This document shows positions 17,809 to 26,591 of a stretch of DNA of 64,000 nt, piece after piece. Each line of letters opens with the position of its first letter. The stretch's first letter is position 1. A model generated the notes under the pieces. It was not told the origin of the DNA. It worked only from the letters and a program-made list of their open reading frames with translations, and did not search any database. The DNA comes from Pseudocalidococcus sp964653145 (GTDB lineage: Bacteria; Cyanobacteriota; Cyanobacteriia; Thermosynechococcales; Thermosynechococcaceae). Made by a program: the position numbers and the translations under genes. The DNA is taken from assembly GCA_964653145.1 (NCBI GenBank), contig CAZZCG010000018.1:1-64000 (forward strand), read 5' to 3'.

Positions 17809-18629
17809 ATACGGTAACAAATTTTGCTCTGACTAATTTCTATAATGTCTCCTTCCTGAATGTTTATCCCAATCCAATTTTCATCGTAATCTTTTAAAAC
17901 TGGCTCCAAATCATACGATCTTAAAAAAGAAAACTCATCTTCAAATAACTGCGAATACTTCGACCTTTTCTCATCTCGGGCCACCATTTCTTTGAATGTT
18001 AGTAGCTCTCTTTTTTTGTTTTTAAATAGCAATTTTACAGCTTGTTTTTTATCAAAATCATAGGCTTTTCTCTTGTTGTAAAGATATGATTTAGGTATTC
18101 GCTCCATCCACTTTTGCTCTGCTTTACGCAACCTAGTGCAATCTATATAGTCAATTAGGGGAGGGTTGTGCCACCAAATTTTACGAACTTCTATTGGATG
18201 AACTCTGGTTGTTTCAAGCAGGCAGAACAAAAATCTATTGCCTTTGGATAGGTCATGTTGTAGTTCATTCTTTCGAGAGAGTTTCTGTGAGCTTATATGG
18301 GAACTCCAACGCTTGCGTAACAGGATGCTGCTTCCAATCGAAATCTTTTCTTTGTCAATGTTATATAGACCATATACTCCTGCAACCCAATAAAGACCTG
18401 GACACTCTCCATAGCACTTACGAACGTAGTCCCATAACCAAAAGGGCTCTTGTTTTTTCCAGTTATCCAAACGCCAAGTTGGTTCATATAGTGTATAGTT
18501 AGCCGTTGGCCTGACCCAAAGCTCTACAGCTCCATTCTGGACTAAGAGGTCAAGGACTTCATATTGGCGCTTGGTGTCTAGAGGAAATGCAGCAGTAAGC
18601 ATATTTAAGTTAAGCAATAGACTTAGCAA
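17805..18629 (-). CDS. GIY-YIG-like nuclease-domain protein, CAST cargo
   Basis: A 274-residue protein whose centre has a GIY-YIG-like module: GVYGLYN (84-90) as the GIY element, SIGSS (97-101) as the YIG element, then an Arg (LLRKRWSSH, ~105-107) and His111. The flanks (PTANYTLYEPTW and a basic C-terminal half) were not recognised. It is the last gene of a leftward unit hsdR-hsdM-hsdS-this gene, starting 11 bp after hsdS, so it may be an accessory restriction or defence nuclease. The start is uncertain: ATG 18602 (MLTAAFPLD) is an alternative. AT-rich compared with the host. The family call is moderate; a precise function is not claimed. Confidence 0.55.
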   Translation of the reverse strand: MLSLLLNLNMLTAAFPLDTKRQYEVLDLLVQNGAVELWVRPTANYTLYEPTWRLDNWKKQEPFWLWDYVRKCYGECPGLYWVAGVYGLYNIDKEKISIGSSILLRKRWSSHISSQKLSRKNELQHDLSKGNRFLFCLLETTRVHPIEVRKIWWHNPPLIDYIDCTRLRKAEQKWMERIPKSYLYNKRKAYDFDKKQAVKLLFKNKKRELLTFKEMVARDEKRSKYSQLFEDEFSFLRSYDLEPVLKDYDENWIGINIQEGDIIEISQSKICYRI

Positions 18630-18639
18630 TTGCTTTTAA

Positions 18640-19830
18640 TTAAAGCTCACCCCTGAATGCTTTGTCCAAGATTGAGGGCAAAAGGGCATCAAGTTCGGCA
18701 GTGGTTTCGGCCTGGAGGCGTTTAAGGTTATCTATTTTGGCTTGGAGAGTGTCGAGGTAGGCAACAATACGTTTTTGTTCAGGAAGCGGCGGAACGAGAA
18801 TGCGTATTTTTTTAAGGCGACCTGATGAAATTCCTTTTACAGTGGTTCCAGTTGCTTTTTCATAAATAATATCTCGAATTACTGGCGTTGTAAGAGCTTT
18901 TGCTAAAAAATTACCATCAATCAGATGTGGATAGCCTCGAAGTAATAAGACCCTTTGTGCAAGTGAAAATTTGCGGTTATCAGGCAATGGGGCAGCTTCA
19001 CCTAATGGAGCCTCCATCGTAAAAATGACATCTCCAGTTTTTGGAATACCTCTGACCATATATTCTTTGTACACATCATCAGTAACAAATTTCGATGTAT
19101 TCCAATCAATACAACCATTTTTAACATTTGCACTGGTTATATGAGGTATTCCATGTCCTGAAATGGGAGGAGTTCGCCCTCTATAATCAATTATTTTTTC
19201 ACAAACTCTTTCAATTTCGATATAATCAAATTCTTGACCTTGAAATATACTCTTAGATGTATTTGCAATTAAAGTCTTTATCTCTTCAATACTCTGTTTA
19301 TGCAGGCCCCGTGCCTCATTAATAGAAGCTACCAGGCCCTGTATCCGTGCCACAATCCGCTGTTGTTCTTCTAATGAAGGAAGTGGAATTTCAATCCTTA
19401 AGAATAAATCTTCCTTCAATCGAACTCTGTTAGTAGTCCCTTCACTAGCTAACTTGCAAGCTTCGATAAAAGCATTAGTTTTACTTAACCAACCAAGAAA
19501 TGCTGGGAGTAGCTTAGTTTCAATACAGTCATACACAGGGAAGTCATTGGTGACAACTGCACCATCTAGAATCACCGGGACTATGCCAGAGGCTCCATGA
19601 CGTGCATCAATTCGGGATATTATGAACTGGTTCGGGTGTATGACTAGCATACGTTTAGCTGAGATTTCTGACCCGTTAACCGTTGTTCTTTCAACAACAC
19701 CCTGCCCCCACATACGGACAGTTACAAGTCTGTATAGTTTGTCTTCTTCGATTTCTATCCAATGATTTGACTTTTGTAATACTTCGACTAGAGGTATTTT
19801 GTTAAAACCTATTTCTTCTTGCCAGGTCAT
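18640..19830 (-). CDS. hsdS: Type I restriction-modification specificity subunit HsdS, CAST cargo
   Basis: HsdS chooses the bipartite DNA sequence methylated or restricted by the type I complex. The 396-residue protein has two target-recognition domains, each followed by a conserved coiled-coil spacer: PLPSLEEQQRIVARIQGLV (~154-172) and PPLPEQKRIVAYLDTLQAKIDNL (~349-371). The internal duplication is typical. Its start overlaps the hsdM stop by 4 bp (19827-19830). AT content rises inside the recognition domains, as often seen for exchangeable TRDs. The target sequence cannot be predicted from the protein alone. Confidence 0.92.
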   Translation of the reverse strand: MTWQEEIGFNKIPLVEVLQKSNHWIEIEEDKLYRLVTVRMWGQGVVERTTVNGSEISAKRMLVIHPNQFIISRIDARHGASGIVPVILDGAVVTNDFPVYDCIETKLLPAFLGWLSKTNAFIEACKLASEGTTNRVRLKEDLFLRIEIPLPSLEEQQRIVARIQGLVASINEARGLHKQSIEEIKTLIANTSKSIFQGQEFDYIEIERVCEKIIDYRGRTPPISGHGIPHITSANVKNGCIDWNTSKFVTDDVYKEYMVRGIPKTGDVIFTMEAPLGEAAPLPDNRKFSLAQRVLLLRGYPHLIDGNFLAKALTTPVIRDIIYEKATGTTVKGISSGRLKKIRILVPPLPEQKRIVAYLDTLQAKIDNLKRLQAETTAELDALLPSILDKAFRGEL

Positions 19831-21404
19831 TTAACATCCTTAAGTTTGATCGCCGTTTTAATTTCACCTAAGATTTCAAGGATTCGCTGCTCCTTAGCCC
19901 AAATACTAGCAACCAACTCCTCTGGCGACTTGTGGGCTAACTCCTCCTGACCATTGGGGTTTTTAATGTCTAAATTGACTGAGACAACCGTATCCCCTTC
20001 ATACTGCACCACATCCGCCGCTGACACCTTCCAGGCCTGGTCATTTTCGACTCGGTTATGCCACCAGGCCAAACAGTCTGCAAACTCTTCAAACTGCATT
20101 GGCTTGGTTTTGGTGTAATTCTTACGTCCCTCGGGTAAGGGTTGCTCATAGTACCAAATGTCCTCAGTCGGGCCGGTGCGGTCAAAGAAGAGGATGTTGG
20201 TTGGAATCCCGGTGTAGGGCGCAAACACCCCATTCGGCAGGCGCACAATCGTATGTAAATTAAAGTCTTTCAACAGTTCCGCCTTAATTCGAGCGCAAAC
20301 CCCATCCCCAAATAACGTCCCATTGGGAACCACCACCGCCGCCCGTCCTGCCTTACCCTGACTCTGTTCTGGTCGCTTCAATAACCGCATAATCAACTGC
20401 AAAAACAACATGGCGGTTTCAGAGGTTTGTAAGTCCTTCGGGAACCCTTGCTTAATCGAGCTTTCTTCCTCACCCCCAAACGGCGGATTGGTCAAAATCA
20501 CGTCCACCCGGTCTTTGATGCCCAACTCCGTCAACTTCACTGCCAAAGAGTTGCCATACTCAATCTGTGGGCGTTCCAGGCCATGCAACACCAAGTTCAT
20601 CTGGGCTAGTAAATAGGGCAGACTCTTCGCTTCTTGACCAAACAAAGAAAACCACTGCAATTGCTCCCGGTCTTCCGTTGTCTTCACCTGGGTTGCTAAA
20701 TGCTCGTAAGCCTCAACCAAAAAGCCACCTGTACCACAGGCCGGGTCTAACACCGTTTCGCCCAAGCGGGGGTCTAAGGCTTGCACCATAAACTTAACCA
20801 CCGGTCTGGGCGTATAAAACTCACCGGAATCGCCCGCCGCATCGCGCATTTCCCGCAGCAGAGACTCATACAAGTGGCTCAGGGTATGGACTTCAGCCGA
20901 AGATGTGAAATTAATCGAGTTAATCTTGTCAATCACATCCCGGAGTAAATAGCCCGACTCCATCCGGTTCATTACACCCTGGAAGATGTTGGCGATGATT
21001 TGCTGCTGCCCTTTGCCTTCAGCCGACTGCAAACTGCGTAAATAGGCGAATAGCCCCAATCCCCTTGTCCCATCTGGGCGAGTCGCTTCATCTTGGCTAA
21101 TAAAGGCAATTAAGGCATCCCCAGAGATTACCCGTGGGTCAGTCCCCCAATCCCGCCACCGATAGGGAGCTTCAATAATCGGTTGATAGGGTTTACCGTC
21201 TAAGGCAGCTTCCCCCTCCCGCATCAGTTCCATATCGTCAAAAAACTTAAGGAACATAATCCACGTCAGCATCGGCAAACGGTCTAAATCCCCGTTCAGT
21301 CCCTTGTCCTTACGCATGATGTCACGGGTGGACTTGATAATTGCGCCCAACTGTTGACTGGTCGGCAGGGCTTGAACTTCAGACGTTTTACGAGTGCGGG
21401 GCAT
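19827..21404 (-). CDS. hsdM: Type I restriction-modification methyltransferase HsdM, CAST cargo
   Basis: HsdM is the N6-adenine methyltransferase subunit. The 525-residue protein has an N-terminal helical domain, the SAM-binding motif I at VLDPACGTGGFLVEAY (Asp220 onward) and the catalytic motif IV Asn-Pro-Pro-Phe at 306-309 (ILTNPPFGGEEES). It lies between hsdR (18 bp upstream) and hsdS (4-bp overlap) in one leftward operon. It appears complete. It contains the only exact CCAGGCCTGG copy that I found inside the CAST (20031). Confidence 0.95.
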   Translation of the reverse strand: MPRTRKTSEVQALPTSQQLGAIIKSTRDIMRKDKGLNGDLDRLPMLTWIMFLKFFDDMELMREGEAALDGKPYQPIIEAPYRWRDWGTDPRVISGDALIAFISQDEATRPDGTRGLGLFAYLRSLQSAEGKGQQQIIANIFQGVMNRMESGYLLRDVIDKINSINFTSSAEVHTLSHLYESLLREMRDAAGDSGEFYTPRPVVKFMVQALDPRLGETVLDPACGTGGFLVEAYEHLATQVKTTEDREQLQWFSLFGQEAKSLPYLLAQMNLVLHGLERPQIEYGNSLAVKLTELGIKDRVDVILTNPPFGGEEESSIKQGFPKDLQTSETAMLFLQLIMRLLKRPEQSQGKAGRAAVVVPNGTLFGDGVCARIKAELLKDFNLHTIVRLPNGVFAPYTGIPTNILFFDRTGPTEDIWYYEQPLPEGRKNYTKTKPMQFEEFADCLAWWHNRVENDQAWKVSAADVVQYEGDTVVSVNLDIKNPNGQEELAHKSPEELVASIWAKEQRILEILGEIKTAIKLKDVK

Positions 21405-21422
21405 ACCTTAACCTAAATTTTT

Positions 21423-23792
21423 CTATGCGGCATATAAATTGGCTTGCAATTGCTCAAAAGCGGCCCTAAGTTGCTCGGCTCCATGAAACAACTGGATGAT
21501 TTCACCCACATTCCCTCGGTTAGAGATAGGTGGAATCTTAAGCGCATCGGGAATTTTCAACTCGGTTAAACCATGCTCGGTATATTTATCCAATAGCTCA
21601 CTTAAAATCGCTTGGGCTTCCGGGCCATACTGCTCAAAGAAGTCAGGTCGGTTGCGCCGTAAGCGTTCTGCCCGTTCCCGCCGGGTCAATAGGGGGGCAT
21701 TAAAGGCGACATGACAGAGCAAATCAAAGGGGTCAGCGTCCGGTTGCTTCAGCGTTGCAGCCAAGGCCGGTAGGTCAATCCCCCGCTCCTCAAGCTGAGT
21801 TATTAACCACTCCCGCTGACTGGCATCTTGCCACGTTTGCCGCACCGCATCCACATCCCGATAAATCCGCCGGACTTGGTCGCCACTGTAGTCTTCATAA
21901 GTGACACAGCGTAATTGGTTCCCGCTGGCATCGAGTTCATAGACCAATTCATGGACTACTGTAACGACACCACCATCCACATAAAACTTACGGGGTTCAT
22001 CCGGGTCTGGCGGTGGATTAATAACCGGCCCAGGGTTAGGAACATCTATTGCGTCAGGTTCAGGCTCCACTTCCGGCTGAATGACCTCGGTTTCCGTCTC
22101 TTGGCCCTCATCATCAATCGCTATCGTGTCTAGGAATGTGGGGTCGCCATCAAAGTCCGGGTCAGCAAATTGGCGGGTAGCCGAGCCAGTGTAGTCCAAG
22201 ATGTTGAAAAAGAGCTTGCCATAGTCATCCCGTACCCGTGTCCCCCGCCCAATAATCTGCTTAAACTCGGCTTGAGAGTTGACTATTCGGACAATCGCAA
22301 TGTTTTTAGTGGTTGGGGCATCAACGCCAGTAGTTAAAAGCTGCGAGGTGGTGAGGATGACCGGACACAGGGTTTCAACGTCCTTAAACTCATCCAAGTG
22401 CCGCCGTCCAACCCCCTTTTCATCACTCGTCACCCGGCAGACATAATTGGGGTATCGCCTGACTAAATCTGCATTCAGGTTATTCAGGGCCTGGCGCATC
22501 TCTTGGGCGTGCTCTTGATCAACACAAAAGACGATAGTTTTGGCAAAGCGGTTGGTTTTCTTGAGGAACTCGGTCAAATGCTTGGCAATTGTTTCCGTCC
22601 GCGAGCGCAGAGCCACAACCCTTTCAAAGTCTCTGGTTTGGTACTCCTCATCAGGGATTTCACGTCCATAGCGGTCTAACTCTCCCGGTGTTGGTCGCCA
22701 CCCCGCCGCATCAGCACTGGTCACAACCCGATGGACACGGTAGGGAGCCAAAAAGCCATCATCAATCCCTTGGCGCAAGGAGTAGGTATAGAGCGGGTTA
22801 CCAAAATACTCGTAGGTATCTCTAGACTCATCCCGCAGTGGGGTTGCCGTCATGCCCAGTTGAGCCGCAGGTTGGAAATAGCTCAAAATACTGCGCCAAG
22901 TGCTATCTTCCCTGGCCGACCCCCGATGGCACTCATCCACAATAATCAGGTCAAAGAAGTCAGGCGGAAACTCACGGTACAGGCCTGGGCGGCGTTCATC
23001 TTCGGCAATGGCCTGGTAGATGGCAAAGTAAATGTCCCGGCTTTGGACAATTTGCCCGTTTTGAATTTTATAAATGGCATCGCCAAAGGGGGCAAAATCC
23101 CGGTTCATCGGGTCATCTACCAAGATGTTGCGGTCGGCTAGGTACAAGATTTTCGGATGCCGAGGCTTTCCCTCTAAATTCCACTGGCAAAACCATAGCT
23201 TCCAACAAATCTGAAATGCCGTTGTCGTCTTACCCGTTCCCGTGGCCATCGTCAGCAAGACTCGGTTCTGTCCACTGATTAGGGCTTGAACCGTCCGGTT
23301 AATGGCAATTTCCTGGTAGTAGCGAGGTTGTTTGCCTCCTTGGTAGTTAAGAGGTGTGAGGAGTTTTGCTACCTGCTCTGCCGTTAAGCCCTCATTACGG
23401 CAATACCTAGCCCAAAGCACCTCGGGCGTTGGAAAAGCCGTTAAATTCGTCTCCAGGCCTGTGGTGTAGTCAAACTCAATAATGTCCTTACCATTGGTTG
23501 CATAGGCAAACTTTAACCCCAAAATTTCCGCATACTCTTTGGCTTGTTGTATCCCATCTGAAGCCGACTTGTAGTTCGCCTTCGCCTCAACCACTGCAAT
23601 GGCAAAGTCCCGACGGTATCGGAGTAAATAATCTGCCCGCTTGGGTTGGCCCCGCTTTACCGTTGTCCCATAGGGCAGTATGCGTCCGTCTGTAAAGGTG
23701 CGTTGCTCGGTAATCGAATACGGTTGCGTCGTCCAACCTGCCGCTTGCAGCAAGGGTAAAACGTACTCTCGGCAAGTATCCGCTTCGTTCAT
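21423..23792 (-). CDS. hsdR: Type I restriction endonuclease subunit HsdR (EcoEI-like), CAST cargo
   Basis: HsdR is the translocating, DNA-cleaving subunit. From ATG 23792 the product is 789 residues (MNEADTCREYVLPLLQAAGW), leaving 7 bp after the upstream regulator. The longer frame to 23885 overlaps that gene and is rejected. Visible in order are: a PD-(D/E)xK nuclease (Asp54 in RADYLLRY, Glu69-Ala-Lys71 in VEAKANY); Walker A MATGTGKTTTAF (~182-192); DECH box (286-289); helicase motif VI region (QIIGRGTRVRDDYGK); and an EcoEI-type C-terminal domain. All motifs are intact, so restriction is probably functional. Confidence 0.94.
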   Translation of the reverse strand: MNEADTCREYVLPLLQAAGWTTQPYSITEQRTFTDGRILPYGTTVKRGQPKRADYLLRYRRDFAIAVVEAKANYKSASDGIQQAKEYAEILGLKFAYATNGKDIIEFDYTTGLETNLTAFPTPEVLWARYCRNEGLTAEQVAKLLTPLNYQGGKQPRYYQEIAINRTVQALISGQNRVLLTMATGTGKTTTAFQICWKLWFCQWNLEGKPRHPKILYLADRNILVDDPMNRDFAPFGDAIYKIQNGQIVQSRDIYFAIYQAIAEDERRPGLYREFPPDFFDLIIVDECHRGSAREDSTWRSILSYFQPAAQLGMTATPLRDESRDTYEYFGNPLYTYSLRQGIDDGFLAPYRVHRVVTSADAAGWRPTPGELDRYGREIPDEEYQTRDFERVVALRSRTETIAKHLTEFLKKTNRFAKTIVFCVDQEHAQEMRQALNNLNADLVRRYPNYVCRVTSDEKGVGRRHLDEFKDVETLCPVILTTSQLLTTGVDAPTTKNIAIVRIVNSQAEFKQIIGRGTRVRDDYGKLFFNILDYTGSATRQFADPDFDGDPTFLDTIAIDDEGQETETEVIQPEVEPEPDAIDVPNPGPVINPPPDPDEPRKFYVDGGVVTVVHELVYELDASGNQLRCVTYEDYSGDQVRRIYRDVDAVRQTWQDASQREWLITQLEERGIDLPALAATLKQPDADPFDLLCHVAFNAPLLTRRERAERLRRNRPDFFEQYGPEAQAILSELLDKYTEHGLTELKIPDALKIPPISNRGNVGEIIQLFHGAEQLRAAFEQLQANLYAA

Positions 23793-23799
23793 GACATAC

Positions 23800-24294
23800 T
23801 TACTCGGCCTGGGAGTCTTTAGATAGGTTATCGTTTTTCTTCGATTTTGACTTATTATCCTTGACCTTTTTGATCCCTGTTTCAATCTGCTGGTTTAACA
23901 AATCAAGACTCAGACAGAACATAGAAGCGAGACCTGCTTCAAACTCCCCCCCAATTATGGCTTTGTCGAATTTAATTAGCTCATACTCCTTCTTCTCTGA
24001 ACTCCACTTGCCTAAATACCGGGTTTCATTCTCAGGCGAGTCATGTTGTGGGTCTTGCCCCTTGAGTTCCTTGAGTAGCCTCTTAGCAGCCTGAAAACTG
24101 TACTTTCGCTCAAGTAGATGATGGACAACAGCTAACTGAGTCAAGTTTTTACGGTCGTAGTAAACACTATGACCTGTCCCTGTCGCATCTACCCGAGGCA
24201 TAACCAGGCCCTTATTACGCCAGTGCTGAACTTGACGTAGCGAGCACCCAATGACATCAGCGGCTTCTTGACTGGTAAAAAACAGTTCTTCCAC
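23800..24294 (-). CDS. cvkR: MerR-family regulator of the CAST (CvkR-type)
   Basis: A 164-residue MerR-type protein. The N-terminal winged HTH reads FFTSQEAADVIGCSLRQVQHWRNKGLVMPRV (residues 5-36), followed by the wing (GHSVYYDRKNLTQLAVVHHLL). The C-terminal half is lysine-rich and lacks metal-binding cysteines. It is divergent from cas12k with a 105-bp intergenic region, the arrangement described for CvkR, a MerR-type repressor of cas12k in type V-K CASTs. A shared 10-bp palindrome upstream of cas12k and tnsB is a plausible operator. The restriction operon follows 7 bp downstream, so it may be cotranscribed with this gene. Confidence 0.85.
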   Translation of the reverse strand: MEELFFTSQEAADVIGCSLRQVQHWRNKGLVMPRVDATGTGHSVYYDRKNLTQLAVVHHLLERKYSFQAAKRLLKELKGQDPQHDSPENETRYLGKWSSEKKEYELIKFDKAIIGGEFEAGLASMFCLSLDLLNQQIETGIKKVKDNKSKSKKNDNLSKDSQAE

Positions 24295-24368
24295 GGCTAA
24301 ACGGCAATGCTGTCTTAGAAAAGCTTAGTGCCACAATTCTACAAGAATCCATACAAAGTTACTCTTTG

Positions 24369-24390
24369 TCTATAAAACATATATGTTATT
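24369..24390 (+). promoter_or_regulatory. cas12k promoter -10 box and palindromic operator
   Basis: GTCTATAAA (24369-24377) followed by ACATATATGT (24377-24386) lies 13 bp before the cas12k ATG and almost repeats the tnsB upstream region. The CvkR operator as I remember it (ACAT-n-ATGT) has a 1-nt centre, whereas here the centre is 2 nt. The same DNA is the 5' flank of the divergent cvkR gene. Confidence 0.7.
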
Positions 24391-24399
24391 ATTGGATGT

Positions 24400-26229
24400 A
24401 TGAGTATAGTCACCATTCAATGTCGTTTATTAGCTAGTGAGCGAGTCCGTCAGTCGCTTTGGGCTTTGACGGCGGAGGTCTATACGCCTTTTGTCAACAA
24501 ACTTTTGACAACCTTGGTAACCCATGAGGATACGAAACAATGGCAAGCAGCCGGTCGGATTCCTCGAACAGCCTTAAAAAGCGTGGTGGCACAAGTTAAG
24601 CAACAGCCACAGTTTTCACACCTTGGTTCTTACTGGGTAGCGTCAGCACAGGCTGAGGTGGGGCAAATCTATGAATCATGGTTGATTGGTCGCAGGCAAG
24701 CGCGACAACGACTTGCGGGGAAAAAGCTTTATTTGTCGATGCTCAAGTCTGATGATGATTTAGCTGAAGAATGTGGACTGACGATTCAAGAGTTACAGGC
24801 TCAAGCTCAAGCAATGTTGGATCATCCTCCAAAAGATTGGTTTGAGTCCTACCAGGAAGTGCAAGCCAAACAAGACATTCTTAGCTCCTCGGTAATTGCC
24901 TACATCATTAAGCATGGAAAGCGAATTCCAACTAGAGCAGAAGATTCCAAAAGGCTAGAGCTAAAACGGCGCAGGATTGAAATTCAGGTTGAGCGTTTGT
25001 CGGTTCAGCTTGATAGCAGATTTCCCCAAGGTCGGGATTTAACCGGGATAAACCAGAATGCTGCCCTTGATGTAGTTAACCAGGAGTGGTTTGAAGATGA
25101 GGCTGACTTCAGACAGTGGCAAGCCCAAATTACAGCCGAACCGGACTCTCTACCATTTCCCGTTTCCTACGCCACCAATGGTAATATCCACTGGTCAAAG
25201 AACAATAAGGGACGGATTACTGTAGAGTTTGCTGGAATTAGAGGGTTAACGTTTGAAGTCCGTTGTGACCAACGGCAACTGCCTTGGTTTGAACGCTTTT
25301 TGCACGACCAAACCATCTTCAAATCCAGTAAAGGCAGCCATTCCGAAGGGTTATTTACCCTTCGCTCCGTACAACTCCTTTGGAAACCAGGCATAGGAAA
25401 GGGAACTCCCTGGGAGGCGAACTATCTGTATCTACACTGTGCTGTTGACACTGCTCTGTGGTCAGACGAAGGAACCCAAGTTGTTCGCTCTCGCAAACTC
25501 GAAACGGCTAAAAGAACAATCCAGAATTTACACGACAAAGAAGAGTTATCAAAAAGTCAAGCAGGTTTCCTCAAGCGGCAACAATCTTTGCAGGCCAAGC
25601 TAGATGGTAATTTCCCCCGCCCTAGCCACCCCATCTACGAAGGCAAGCCTGAGTTAGTGGTTGGGGTAATTTTTAATGACCACCACCAACCTGCCGTGGC
25701 TCTGATTAACTTGACACAGCCAGGAGTCATTACTTGTCGCTCACTAAAACAATTGCTTGGGGATGACTATGGCCTGGTTAACCGCCTCAGGTACACAAAA
25801 AAGCAAGAGAGGCATATTCACAAAATTCAGCAACAGAAGGGAGCCACAGCATTTCCTCGGAGTTCCAATCTCGCGACGCATGTTGAGCGTTTAGTTGCGA
25901 AGGCGATTGTAAACTTTGCTCAAGAGTATTTAGCTTGTAGTGTAATCCTCCCAAAAGTGTCAAATATGAGAGAGGTTATCCAAGCGCAGGTGCAGGCAAG
26001 GGCAGAGCAAAGCATTCCTGGCTGCAAGGAAGCACAAAAACGTTACCTCAAGGAATATCGGATTAATGCCCACCGCTGGAGCTACAACCGCTTGCTCAGT
26101 TGCATTCGCAATCAAGCTCTTAAGCGAAATTTGCGGGTTGAAGAAGGCTGGCAAGGTCGCGAACAGACCCTCAAGGAGCAAGCTTTAGGGTTAGTCATGA
26201 GTGCTTACCATTTACGGTCTCCACCCTAG
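24400..26229 (+). CDS. cas12k: Cas12k (type V-K effector, nuclease-inactive)
   Basis: Cas12k binds the tracrRNA-crRNA guide and a target next to a GTN-type PAM, then recruits TniQ and TnsC without cutting. The 609-residue protein matches Cas12k along its length: MSIVTIQCRLLASERVRQSLW at the start, RSVQLLWKPGIGKGTPWEANYLYLHC mid-protein, the RuvC-like fold without the usual catalytic acids, and AHRWSYNRLLSCIRNQALKRNLRV near the C-terminus. This size is typical (about 610-640 residues). It is next to the CvkR-type regulator and followed by the tracrRNA and the array. I see no frameshift. Confidence 0.95.
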   Translation: MSIVTIQCRLLASERVRQSLWALTAEVYTPFVNKLLTTLVTHEDTKQWQAAGRIPRTALKSVVAQVKQQPQFSHLGSYWVASAQAEVGQIYESWLIGRRQARQRLAGKKLYLSMLKSDDDLAEECGLTIQELQAQAQAMLDHPPKDWFESYQEVQAKQDILSSSVIAYIIKHGKRIPTRAEDSKRLELKRRRIEIQVERLSVQLDSRFPQGRDLTGINQNAALDVVNQEWFEDEADFRQWQAQITAEPDSLPFPVSYATNGNIHWSKNNKGRITVEFAGIRGLTFEVRCDQRQLPWFERFLHDQTIFKSSKGSHSEGLFTLRSVQLLWKPGIGKGTPWEANYLYLHCAVDTALWSDEGTQVVRSRKLETAKRTIQNLHDKEELSKSQAGFLKRQQSLQAKLDGNFPRPSHPIYEGKPELVVGVIFNDHHQPAVALINLTQPGVITCRSLKQLLGDDYGLVNRLRYTKKQERHIHKIQQQKGATAFPRSSNLATHVERLVAKAIVNFAQEYLACSVILPKVSNMREVIQAQVQARAEQSIPGCKEAQKRYLKEYRINAHRWSYNRLLSCIRNQALKRNLRVEEGWQGREQTLKEQALGLVMSAYHLRSPP

Positions 26230-26269
26230 AGATGTTTGTGTCCCTTTTATTCTCTGCCGAACCTTGAAA

Positions 26270-26510
26270 ACTGAATCACTCGCGCCGCAGTTGATGCTCT
26301 TTGAGCCAATGAGCTGCGAAAAATATGGGGTCGTTTAGCCGTCGGTAAGCGGTGGTGCTTTCTGCCCCTGGTAACTGTCCAACCCGAAGCTGCCGTCATT
26401 TTGGCGGGAATTAGGTGCGCGCCCAGCAAGAGGTTACGGGTTTACCGGAGTGATGGTTACTGAATCACCCCCGACCAAGGGGGAACCCACCCTGAATGGG
26501 GTTTCAATTT
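26270..26510 (+). ncRNA. tracrRNA of the type V-K CAST (approximate ends)
   Basis: The region downstream of cas12k closely follows the known V-K tracrRNA layout. GCGCCGCAG (~26282) is near the 5' end. GTGCTTTCTGCCCCTGG (~26355) contains a CTTTC that can pair with the repeat's GAAAG. GGTGCGCGCCCAGCAAGAGG (~26412) and TACTGAATCACCCCC...GGGGGAACCC (~26459-26488) form the conserved hairpin and the anti-repeat. AACCC (26484-26488) complements GGGTT of the homing repeat and ACCCT (26489-26493) complements AGGGT of the array repeats. TTTCAA (26502-26507) may be a second pairing site. Ends are estimated. Confidence 0.85.
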
Positions 26511-26558
26511 TGATGAATTGTAAACTTTGTAAAGTTGACTCTCGCAAATCCTGGTTAC

Positions 26559-26579
26559 AAGCCTTTACTGGTAAGGCTT
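26559..26579 (+). other. Hairpin between tracrRNA and CRISPR array
   Basis: AAGCCTT (26559-26565) pairs perfectly with AAGGCTT (26573-26579) around a 7-nt loop, just before the first repeat. It has no T-tract, so it may be a processing or structural element of the tracr/array transcript rather than a terminator. Confidence 0.45.
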
Positions 26580-26591
26580 ACAAAAGCTAGG

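Noticed and set aside
23793..23885. N-terminal extension of HsdR to 23885
   Set aside because: It overlaps the 3' end of the MerR-type gene, and the extra residues do not resemble HsdR; ATG 23792 fits better.
26247..26429. Minus-strand frame of 60 codons opposite the tracrRNA
   Set aside because: It lies within a conserved structured RNA and encodes nothing recognisable.
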